Shown here one piece after another: positions 31,264-38,859 of a DNA stretch of 38,859 bases. A program made the position numbers and the translations under genes. Within the stretch, counting starts at the first letter, position 1; each line of letters opens with the position of its first letter. The notes beneath the pieces are model-generated. The model saw only the letters and a program-made list of their open reading frames with translations, was not told where the DNA came from and did not search any database. This stretch comes from Acidobacteriaceae bacterium (GTDB lineage Bacteria > Acidobacteriota > Terriglobia > Terriglobales > Acidobacteriaceae): NCBI GenBank assembly GCA_003168355.1, contig PMSQ01000143.1:1-38859 (forward strand), read 5' to 3'.

Positions 31264-31323
31264 AAAGCGCGTAAAGATTTGTAAAACCTTCGCCCCCGGC
31301 CTTGACCTGCCACGGCACCGCAG

Positions 31324-31352
31324 TTGATGCTGGTTTTGTACGGTTCTAGTAT
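31324..31352 (+). promoter_or_regulatory. Candidate sigma-70 promoter for the MdtABC-like operon
   Basis: TTGATG at 31324-31329, a 17-base spacer, and TAGTAT at 31347-31352. Each hexamer matches the consensus at four of six positions. It would start transcription near 31359, about 170 bases before the preferred ATG of the adaptor gene. It also argues against starting translation at ATG 31324, which would lie over the promoter. Confidence 0.35.
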
Positions 31353-31527
31353 TACATCTGCGTTTCGGTTCCTACCTGAGCCTCTCCAGCGGGAGGACCC
31401 TGGCGTGAGACGATTTTTTCCCTTTCCTGAGTGGAGTTGCCGCAACCGAGTCGAAATGAATGCGTCTAATAAATGGCGGGTTCACCGCCGATCTGATGAA
31501 GAGTTGCAACGGACTAAAACCTTGAAC

Positions 31528-32751
31528 ATGATCGATTCGAGTTGTTCTCAAAAAAACCCGTCGCGCGCCATCCATCGTCGATTGCTACTGGCGGTTGCGC
31601 TGGGCGTGCTCTGCGCATTCCTTTCCGGCTGCACCAGTGCCGACTCCAGCCAGAAGAAAGCGCAAGCGGCTGCGCCGCATGCGGTTTCGGTTGCTGTGGC
31701 CAAGGTGCAACAGCAGGATGTGCCGGTTTATCTGGTTGGCCTGGGATCGGTGACAGCGTTTTACACGGCAAATATAAAGAGCCGCATCGACGGACAGATC
31801 ATGCGTGTCAACTTCCAGGAAGGACAAACGGTAAAGCAGGGCGACTTGCTGATCGTTATTGACCCGCGCCCCTACGAAGTGCAAGTGGAGCAGATGCAGG
31901 CGCAACTGTTCAAGGACCGGGCGTCGCTGCGCGACGCTCAACTGAATCTGCAGCGCTATACCACGTTAATTCCGTCGGGAAGCATTGCGCAGCAGCAGGT
32001 GGATACGCAGAAGTCGTTGGTGGATCAACTCGATGGCCAGGTGCGCACGGATCAGGCACAAATCGATACCGCAAAGCTGCAGATCGTCTACTGCAACATC
32101 ACGGCGCCGTTCACCGGCCGCGTGGGTTTGAGGCAAGTGGATCCGGGGAATATAGTGCATGCGGCCGACACCAATGCCATGCTAGTCCTCACGCAATTGC
32201 AGCCAATTTCGGTGATCTTCACTCTGCCCGAGGACCAGTTGCCGACTGTGGCGCAGCACATGAAGAGTTCGACGCTGGCGGTGGAGGCTTACAGCCGCGA
32301 CAATCAGACCAAGCTGGCGACAGGCAAACTGCAGACGATCGATAACCAGATCGACCAGACGACGGGAACCGCCAAACTAAAGGCCGTCTTCGATAACAAA
32401 GACAACCAGCTTTGGCCCAACCAGTTCGTGAACGCAAACCTGTTACTCGAGACGCGGAAGAACAGCACAATTCTGCCCACGGCCGCGCTGCTGCGCGGTC
32501 CGCAGGGAACATTCGTCTATCTGGTAAAGCCCGACAACACGGTCGAAGCGCGCACCGTAACCGTATCGCTCACCCAAGGCGATATCACGGCCGTTACCAG
32601 CGGCCTGAACCCCGGAGATACAGTGGTGACCGACGGCCAGGACAAACTGCAAACCGGAAGCACGATCGAGCCACGGAACCGCGGTCCAGCAAGCAATACC
32701 AGCAGAACAAACGACGGCAAGGCTGCCGCGTCAGGAATGCCGCCTTCATGA
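31528..32751 (+). CDS. RND efflux periplasmic adaptor, MdtA/AcrA type, lipoprotein
   Basis: Membrane-fusion protein of a drug-type tripartite pump. The frame is open from 31324, but ATG 31528 gives a fitting lipoprotein signal ([20 protein letters not shown], then SGC; Cys36). ATG 31456 is an alternative; neither has a good ribosome site. The 407-residue product shows a lipoyl half ([20 protein letters not shown], then [15 protein letters not shown]), an alpha-hairpin of about 70 residues rich in Gln, the second half ([20 protein letters not shown]), and a beta-barrel ([20 protein letters not shown]). The VIDPRPYE and LRQVDPGN blocks match MdtA rather than metal adaptors. Its stop overlaps the first pump's start (ATGA at 32748-32751). 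The last 25 residues are low-complexity Ser/Asn/Arg. Confidence 0.93.
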   Translation: MIDSSCSQKNPSRAIHRRLLLAVALGVLCAFLSGCTSADSSQKKAQAAAPHAVSVAVAKVQQQDVPVYLVGLGSVTAFYTANIKSRIDGQIMRVNFQEGQTVKQGDLLIVIDPRPYEVQVEQMQAQLFKDRASLRDAQLNLQRYTTLIPSGSIAQQQVDTQKSLVDQLDGQVRTDQAQIDTAKLQIVYCNITAPFTGRVGLRQVDPGNIVHAADTNAMLVLTQLQPISVIFTLPEDQLPTVAQHMKSSTLAVEAYSRDNQTKLATGKLQTIDNQIDQTTGTAKLKAVFDNKDNQLWPNQFVNANLLLETRKNSTILPTAALLRGPQGTFVYLVKPDNTVEARTVTVSLTQGDITAVTSGLNPGDTVVTDGQDKLQTGSTIEPRNRGPASNTSRTNDGKAAASGMPPS

Positions 32752-35700
32752 GTCCTTCCCGGTTATTCATTCTCCGGCCGGTGGCAACCACGCTGTTGAT
32801 GGTGGGCGTGCTGCTGGTGGGGTGGGTTGCATTTCTGCAACTGCCCGTCTCCGCCCTGCCGGAAGTCGATTACCCGACAATTCAGGTTGTGACGTTTTAT
32901 CCCGGTGCGGACCCCGACGTGATGGCATCGTCGGTGACTTCGCCGCTGGAGCGGCAATTCGGGCAAGTTCCGGGACTGAGCCAGATGACCTCGACGAGTT
33001 CGTTTGGCAGTTCGGTGATCACGCTGCAGTTTGCCCTCGACCAGAATATCGACGTTGAAGAGCAGCAGGTGCAGGCCGCGGTTAACGCGGCAGCCACGTA
33101 CCTGCCGACGGATTTGCCGAATCCTCCGATTTACAACAAGGTCAATCCAGCCGATTCCCCGATTCTCACGCTGGCCATGACTTCGGACTCGCTCGCTCTG
33201 TCCAAGGTGGAGGATCTTGCCGACACTGCTCTGGCGCAGAAAATTTCCCAGTTGCCGGGCGTGGGGCTGGTTTCCATTAGTGGTGGACAGAAGCCCGCTG
33301 TGCGGGTTCAGGTAAACCCAACCGCACTCGCTTCCTACGGGTTGAGTCTCGAGGATGTGCGAACGGCGCTGGCCCAGGCCAATGTGGATCAGGCGAAGGG
33401 CGTCATCGACGGGGCGCGCCAGTCGTACACCATCGGAGCCAACGACCAACTCTTCTCCAGTGAGCAGTACAAGCCGATCGTCGTTACTTATCACAACGGT
33501 GCGCCGGTGCGGCTGAGCGATGTGGCAAACGTAATCGATGGCACGGAAAACACTCACCTCGCGGCATGGATGAATCAGACTCCGGCAGTCATCGTCAACA
33601 TCCAGCGCCAGCCTGGGGCGAACATCATCAGCGTAGTCGACCGGATCAAGAAGTTGTTGCCACAATTGCAGGCGTCGCTGCCGTCCGCGGTGAAGATGCA
33701 GATTCTCACCGACCGGACTACGACCATCCGCGCATCCGTGAAGGATGTTGAGTTTGAGTTGGCGCTGACCATCGTGTTGGTGGTCATCGTTATTTTCTTT
33801 TTTCTGCGGAACCTACGGGCCACGTTCATTCCCAGCGTCGCGGTTCCGCTGTCGATTGTGGGAACGTTTGGTGTGATGTACCTGTTGGGATACAGCCTCA
33901 ATAATCTGACGCTCATGGCCTTGACCATCTCCACTGGGTTCGTGGTGGACGATGCCATCGTGATGATCGAGAATATCGACCGCTACCTGGAGGCCGGAGA
34001 TTCGCCGCTGGATGCGGCGCTCAAAGGGTCGGGGCAAATTGGGTTCACCATCGTCTCGCTCACGGTTTCGCTGATTGCGGTGCTGATCCCGCTGTTGTTC
34101 ATGGGGGACATTGTCGGCCGGCTGTTCCGGGAGTTTGCGGTCACGCTGGCGGTGACCATCCTGGTCTCGGCGGGAGTTTCTCTTAGCTTGACCCCGATGA
34201 TGTGCGCCAAGCTGCTCAAGCATCGCAAAGAGGGCGAGAAGGGCCGCTTCTACGACGTCACGGAAGACTATTACAACCGGGTGATTGCATTTTACGGGCG
34301 CACCGTGAAATGGGTGTTGAAGCACCAGACTGCGACCCTCTTCGTAACCTTCGGAACCCTCATTTTGACCCTGGTTCTCTACGTGGTTGTGCCCAAGGGT
34401 TTCTTCCCGGTGCAGGATACGGGAGTGATCCTGGGAATTTCGGAAGCTCCGGACAATATTTCGTTTGACGCGATGTCGCAACGCCAGCAGGAACTGGCGA
34501 AGGTGATTCTGAAAGACAAAGATGTGGAGAGCCTATCCTCTTTTATTGGTGTGGATGGCACGAACACGACTCCCAACAGCGGCCGCATTCAGATCAACTT
34601 GAAGCCCCGCGACGAACGTAACGCGGACGCCTCTGGGATCATCCGCCGGCTGCAGCCGGAGCTCGCCAAGGTAGACGGAATCACCCTTTATATGCAGCCG
34701 GTGCAGGACTTGACCGTCGAAGATCGCGTGAGCCGAACGCAGTTTCAGTACTCCATTGAAGACGCGGACGCGCAGGAACTGGCGCAATGGACGCCGAAGC
34801 TCGTGGACAAACTGCGCGCGGCGCCAGCGCTGCGCGACGTAGCCACTGACCAACTCAACGGCGGGCTCAGGACAGCACTCACGATCGACCGCGATACCGC
34901 GTCGCGGCTGGGAATCCTGCCTCAGGCCATCGACAATACTCTGTACGACGCCTTCGGGCAGCGGCAGGTTTCAATCATCTTCACGCAGTTGAACCAGTAT
35001 CACGTGGTGCTGGAAGTTCTGCCGAACTTTGCCAAGACTCCCGATGCGATGAACGACGTGTACATCCGCCCCAGCAGCACGACGCCGAATTCCGGCGCAC
35101 CCAGCGCCAATGCGGCCACGGCGACAACCAGCGGGACCCCGGTTCCGCTTTCAACTTTTGTGCGGATGCAAACGACAAACACGCCGCTCGCCGTAAACCA
35201 CCAGGGACAGTTCCCGGTGGTTACGCTCTCGTTCAACCTTGCTCCCGGCGCGTCGCTGGGCGATGCCACGCGGGCGATTCAGGAAGTGGAGAAAGAAATT
35301 CAGATGCCGGCGAGCATTCACGCTTCCTTTCAGGGAACGGCTGCGGCATTCCAAAATTCGCTTTCGAGTGAGCCGTTCCTGATTCTCGCCGCCATCATCA
35401 CGGTGTACATCGTGTTGGGAGTGCTGTACGAAAGCTACATTCACCCCATCACGATTCTCTCCACGCTGCCCTCGGCCGGCGTGGGCGCGATCCTGGCTTT
35501 GCAACTCACGCACAACGACCTTACAGTGGTTGCGTTGATCGGCATCATTCTGCTGATTGGCATCGTAAAAAAGAACGCCATTATGATGATCGACTTCGCT
35601 CTCGAAGCCGAGCGCGTGGAACATAAACCACCGGAAGAGGCGATCTTTCAAGCGTGTTTGCTGCGCTTCCGCCCCATCATGATGACGACGATGGCGGCGC

Positions 35701-35912
35701 TGCTCGGCGGCCTCCCTTTGGCGCTGGGATCAGGGACGGGGGCGGAGTTGCGACGGCCGCTCGGAATCACGATCGTGGGTGGTCTGATTCTCAGTCAGTT
35801 GCTCACGCTTTACACCACGCCGGTGGTTTACCTGTGGTTTGACCGGTTGGCGCACAGATTTGAGAAGTACAAGATCGGCAATCCAATCCCGCAGGAGTTG
35901 TCAGCGGATTAG
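32748..35912 (+). CDS. HAE-type RND multidrug efflux pump, MdtB-like
   Basis: Proton-driven inner-membrane transporter, 1054 residues with start [20 protein letters not shown] at 32748; a longer frame to 32412 lies in the adaptor gene and is not used. The proton-relay residues are present: [12 protein letters not shown] near residue 400 (TM4) and Lys near 941 in [17 protein letters not shown] (TM10), aligned with AcrB Asp407/408 and Lys940. Two periplasmic porter halves repeat the [20 protein letters not shown] type pattern. A Thr/Ser/Ala/Pro-rich insert ([20 protein letters not shown]) of about 25 residues lies near residue 775 in the periplasmic domain. Only three bases separate it from the second pump, so the two probably form a mixed trimer, as MdtB and MdtC do. 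Substrates cannot be told; bile-like acids and novobiocin-type drugs are known for MdtBC. Confidence 0.95.
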   Translation: MSPSRLFILRPVATTLLMVGVLLVGWVAFLQLPVSALPEVDYPTIQVVTFYPGADPDVMASSVTSPLERQFGQVPGLSQMTSTSSFGSSVITLQFALDQNIDVEEQQVQAAVNAAATYLPTDLPNPPIYNKVNPADSPILTLAMTSDSLALSKVEDLADTALAQKISQLPGVGLVSISGGQKPAVRVQVNPTALASYGLSLEDVRTALAQANVDQAKGVIDGARQSYTIGANDQLFSSEQYKPIVVTYHNGAPVRLSDVANVIDGTENTHLAAWMNQTPAVIVNIQRQPGANIISVVDRIKKLLPQLQASLPSAVKMQILTDRTTTIRASVKDVEFELALTIVLVVIVIFFFLRNLRATFIPSVAVPLSIVGTFGVMYLLGYSLNNLTLMALTISTGFVVDDAIVMIENIDRYLEAGDSPLDAALKGSGQIGFTIVSLTVSLIAVLIPLLFMGDIVGRLFREFAVTLAVTILVSAGVSLSLTPMMCAKLLKHRKEGEKGRFYDVTEDYYNRVIAFYGRTVKWVLKHQTATLFVTFGTLILTLVLYVVVPKGFFPVQDTGVILGISEAPDNISFDAMSQRQQELAKVILKDKDVESLSSFIGVDGTNTTPNSGRIQINLKPRDERNADASGIIRRLQPELAKVDGITLYMQPVQDLTVEDRVSRTQFQYSIEDADAQELAQWTPKLVDKLRAAPALRDVATDQLNGGLRTALTIDRDTASRLGILPQAIDNTLYDAFGQRQVSIIFTQLNQYHVVLEVLPNFAKTPDAMNDVYIRPSSTTPNSGAPSANAATATTSGTPVPLSTFVRMQTTNTPLAVNHQGQFPVVTLSFNLAPGASLGDATRAIQEVEKEIQMPASIHASFQGTAAAFQNSLSSEPFLILAAIITVYIVLGVLYESYIHPITILSTLPSAGVGAILALQLTHNDLTVVALIGIILLIGIVKKNAIMMIDFALEAERVEHKPPEEAIFQACLLRFRPIMMTTMAALLGGLPLALGSGTGAELRRPLGITIVGGLILSQLLTLYTTPVVYLWFDRLAHRFEKYKIGNPIPQELSAD

Positions 35913-35915
35913 GCG

Positions 35916-38859
35916 ATGAATATTTCGTCTCCATTTATCCGGCGTCCGATTGGCACATCGCTGCTGGCAGCGGCGCTGCTGCTCTCCGGGATTCTTGCTT
36001 TCAATTTCTTGCCGGTGTCTTCGCTGCCCAGAGTGGATTTCCCGGTAATCAGCGTGGGCGCCAGCTTGCCTGGCGCAGATCCGCAAACCATGGCGTCCGC
36101 CGTGGCCACGCCGTTGGAGCGCCAGTTTGGGCGCATCGCGGCCGTGAATCAGATGACCTCCACGAGCCAGCTCGGCTCAACCAGCATCGTCCTGCAATTT
36201 GATCTCGACCGGAACATCGACGCGGCCGGACGGGATGTGCAGGCGGCGATTAATGCCGCACGCAGCCAACTTCCCGCCAACCTGCCCAGCAATCCGACTT
36301 ATCGCAAAGCCAACCCAGCGGATGCGCCGATTCTGATTCTGGCCCTTACTTCAGATACGGAGACGGTACCGCAGATGTACGATGCAGCCGACTCCATTCT
36401 GTCCCAGAAGTTGGCTCAGGTGGCGGGCGTGGGCACGGTATTTGTGGGGGGCGCCGCCCAGCCCGGAGTACGCGCGGAAGTGAATCCGATGCTGCTCAAT
36501 AAACTGGGCGTTGGGTTGGACACGGTGCGCAACGCGCTCAATCTGGCCAATGCGAACCAGGCCAAAGGGCAAGTGTCGAACGGCACAACGTCCTGGACCT
36601 TCAGCGACAACGATCAGCTCTTTACGGCGGACCAATACCGGCCCCTGATCGTCGCATACCATAACGGCGGCCCCGTGCGGCTGGGAGATGTGGCCGATGT
36701 CGAAGATTCGGTCATAGACGTTCGCAACATTGGACTCCTTGGCAGCAGGGAGCAAACTTCGCACGAGACTGGTGGAAAACCGAGCGTTCTGATTATTATT
36801 TTCCGGCAGCCTGGGGCGAACGTAATTGAAACCGTCGACCGGGTGGTCGCCTTGATGCCGTATTTGCAGTCCTCGATTTCCCCGGCGATCACGCTCACCA
36901 TCGCCATGGACCGCACGGTCACGGTCCGGGCCTCGGTGAAGGACATTGAATTCACACTGATCCTCTCGATCATTCTTGTGATCCTGGTGGTGTTTGCCTT
37001 CTTGCGGACCGTGCGAGCCACGATTATTCCCAGCATCGCGGTGCCACTTTCGCTCCTGGGCACGTTTGGGGGCATGTATCTGCTGGGTTATAGCCTGGAT
37101 AATCTGTCGCTCATGGCGCTGGCGATTTCCACGGGATTCGTGGTGGATGACGCCATTGTGGTGCTGGAGAACATCACGCGTTACGTGGAACACGGCATGA
37201 ACGCGGTGCAGGCGGCGTTCAAAGGAGCCTCGGAAATTGGGTTTACCGTGCTTTCCATGAGCACCTCGCTGGTGGCGGTGTTCATTCCCTTGTTGCTGAT
37301 GGGCGGGATTGTCGGCAGGCTGTTTCGCGAATTCGCGGTTACGCTCAGCATTGCAATCGGAGTTTCGTTACTGGTTTCTCTGACCACGACTCCTACGATG
37401 TGTGCTAAGTTCCTTCGTCCGCCGGCGCAGGATGAGCGCCACAATCGCTTCTACCGCGCCAGCGAATGGGTCTTTGACAAGACCCTGGCGGCCTATCGTC
37501 ATGCTCTGAAGTGGGTTCTCGAATATCAGTTGGTCACGCTGATCGTGACCATCCTGGTGGCGTGCCTGAGCGTGTACCTCTACAAGATCGTGCCCAAGGG
37601 CTTCTTTCCACAGCAGGATACAGGGCGCATCGGAGGATCGGTACAAGCGGCGCAGGATATCTCATTCCAAGCCATGCGCGGCAAGATGGAGCGCTATGTC
37701 GGAATTGTGATGACTGACCCAGCCGTGAACACAGTCGTAGGGTTCGCAGGGGGAAATACTATTTCGAATCAGGGCCGGTTCTTTATCATGTTGAAGCCGC
37801 TGGCGCAACGCGCCAAGTGTCCGGCGCATCATTTCTGGCAATCTTGCCCCAACGTTACCGCGGACGATGTGATCAACCGTCTTCGTGGCAAGCTGGCGGT
37901 CGTGCCGGGAGCCACGCTCTATCTGCAATCCTATCAAGACCTCACCATCAGCGGACGCCAGAGCAATGCGCAGTATCAGTACACGCTGCAGGGTGAAGAT
38001 CTGAATGAGCTCAACAACTGGGCGCCGCTGTTGTTAGCAAAAATGCGCCCCCTGAAAGAACTGCGCGATGTGAATACCGACCAGCAGGATCGCGGATTAG
38101 AGGCACAACTGGTGATCGACCGCGACACCGCCAGCCGGTTGGGAGTTGCTGCACAGGACATCGACAACGCGCTCTATGATGCTTTCGGACAACGGCAGGT
38201 TTCAACGATGTACCGGCCGCTCAACCAATACCACGTGGTCATGGAAGTTGCGCCGGAGTTCCAACAGACCACAGAGGCCCTGCAGAATATTTACCTGCGC
38301 TCCGCCAGCGGCGCTCCCATACCCCTGGCGGCGTTTGCTCACTTCACGCCCTCCAACATACCTTTGGCGGTGAATCACCAGAGCCAGTTTCCGTCGGTCA
38401 CGATTTCATTCAATCTGGCGCCTGGAGTCGCTCTCGGCCAAGCTACAGAAGCGATTCAAAACGCCCAACGCAGCATCGGCTTTCCGAGTACCATCGAGGC
38501 CAGCTTCCAGGGTACCGCGGCTGCCTTCCAGGATGCGCTTTCGAACGAGAAGATCCTGATTATCACCGCCCTGATTACCGTTTACATCGTGCTGGGGATG
38601 CTTTACGAGAGTTACATTCACCCGATCACGATTCTCTCCACGATTCCTTCGGCCGGTGTGGGCGCGCTGCTGGCATTGTTGTTGACGCACAATGAACTCA
38701 ACGTGATTGGAACGATCGGCATCATTCTGCTGATCGGACTGGTGAAGAAGAACGCGATTATGATGATCGATGTGGCACTCGAAGTGGAGCGGACACAGGG
38801 GAAAAAACCGGTTGAGGCTATCTATGAAGCTTGCCTTCTGCGCTTCCGCCCCATCATGA
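35916..38859 (+). CDS. HAE-type RND multidrug efflux pump, MdtC-like (partial, C-terminus outside window)
   Basis: The second pump of the operon, 981 residues seen of about 1040-1050; the rest lies right of 38859. It starts MNISSPFIRRPIGTSLLAAA four bases after the stop of the first pump. The TM4 motif VVDDAIVVLENI (about 408) and the TM10 Lys in [17 protein letters not shown] (about 944) are intact. It is plainly a homologue of the preceding protein. It differs in lacking the Thr/Ala-rich insert and in having a short loop, AKCPAHHFWQSCP (about residues 633-646), with two cysteines ten residues apart on the periplasmic side. The neighbours argue for an MdtABC arrangement; no outer-membrane channel gene is in the window and one may follow. 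Confidence 0.95.
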   Translation, partial: MNISSPFIRRPIGTSLLAAALLLSGILAFNFLPVSSLPRVDFPVISVGASLPGADPQTMASAVATPLERQFGRIAAVNQMTSTSQLGSTSIVLQFDLDRNIDAAGRDVQAAINAARSQLPANLPSNPTYRKANPADAPILILALTSDTETVPQMYDAADSILSQKLAQVAGVGTVFVGGAAQPGVRAEVNPMLLNKLGVGLDTVRNALNLANANQAKGQVSNGTTSWTFSDNDQLFTADQYRPLIVAYHNGGPVRLGDVADVEDSVIDVRNIGLLGSREQTSHETGGKPSVLIIIFRQPGANVIETVDRVVALMPYLQSSISPAITLTIAMDRTVTVRASVKDIEFTLILSIILVILVVFAFLRTVRATIIPSIAVPLSLLGTFGGMYLLGYSLDNLSLMALAISTGFVVDDAIVVLENITRYVEHGMNAVQAAFKGASEIGFTVLSMSTSLVAVFIPLLLMGGIVGRLFREFAVTLSIAIGVSLLVSLTTTPTMCAKFLRPPAQDERHNRFYRASEWVFDKTLAAYRHALKWVLEYQLVTLIVTILVACLSVYLYKIVPKGFFPQQDTGRIGGSVQAAQDISFQAMRGKMERYVGIVMTDPAVNTVVGFAGGNTISNQGRFFIMLKPLAQRAKCPAHHFWQSCPNVTADDVINRLRGKLAVVPGATLYLQSYQDLTISGRQSNAQYQYTLQGEDLNELNNWAPLLLAKMRPLKELRDVNTDQQDRGLEAQLVIDRDTASRLGVAAQDIDNALYDAFGQRQVSTMYRPLNQYHVVMEVAPEFQQTTEALQNIYLRSASGAPIPLAAFAHFTPSNIPLAVNHQSQFPSVTISFNLAPGVALGQATEAIQNAQRSIGFPSTIEASFQGTAAAFQDALSNEKILIITALITVYIVLGMLYESYIHPITILSTIPSAGVGALLALLLTHNELNVIGTIGIILLIGLVKKNAIMMIDVALEVERTQGKKPVEAIYEACLLRFRPIM

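Noticed and set aside
32763-33665. 300-residue open frame on the minus strand inside the MdtB-like gene
   Set aside because: His/Arg-rich shadow of the RND coding sequence; no ribosome site or recognised motif.

Overview
The window looks like chromosomal DNA of an acidobacterium (Acidobacteriota, probably Terriglobia or Koribacter-like). This is an inference from protein style rather than from a marker gene. The clues are tandem YGTT/TTLYSF-repeat secreted proteins with a TIG-like tail, HYDIN-type choice-of-anchor domains, TolB/TPR sensor-protein relics, an exosortase, several small secreted proteins of acidobacterial type, and palindromic intergenic repeats of the GGCTNAAGCC kind. The DNA is moderately GC-rich, with short operons and many changes of strand.

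Layout. 1-4404 (minus): a CusCBA/CzcCBA-type heavy-metal efflux operon (outer-membrane factor, lipoprotein adaptor, RND pump cut by the window edge). 4405-5573: a gene graveyard with a TPR remnant and a TolB-like remnant on opposite strands. 5574-5667: tRNA-Ser(GCU). 5806-10203: small secreted or exported proteins, one of them a frameshifted pseudogene carrying an interspersed repeat. 10263-11183: an exosortase. Next to it is a small secreted protein preceded by a good sigma-54-like promoter and an upstream dyad. 11392-14909: a three-gene unit of aldehyde dehydrogenase, class IV aminotransferase and a carrier-thioesterase protein whose carrier domain has Asp where the phosphopantetheine Ser should be. 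15009-17540: housekeeping genes (coaE, folD, a Trm112-like protein) with inverted repeats between them. 17924-22011: a small unknown gene and two large secreted repeat or beta-helix-like proteins. 22318-23562: a lone MacB-type permease.

23694-28504 is a surface-glycosylation island. Two homologous polytopic membrane proteins of about 490 residues, transcribed divergently, flank a dolichol-phosphate-mannose-synthase-like GT2, and a second GT2 follows. The simplest reading is that the GT2 makes a polyprenyl-phosphate sugar and the two membrane proteins are unrecognised GT-C-like transferases that use it outside the membrane. 29063-31238: leuC and leuD. 31528-38859: an MdtABC-like drug efflux operon with a lipoprotein adaptor and two tandem HAE-type RND pumps, the second cut by the window end.

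The best candidates for something undescribed are the paired membrane proteins around the GT2, the carrier-thioesterase with a missing attachment serine, and the sigma-54-type control region beside the exosortase. All functions are read from sequence alone; no searches were run.
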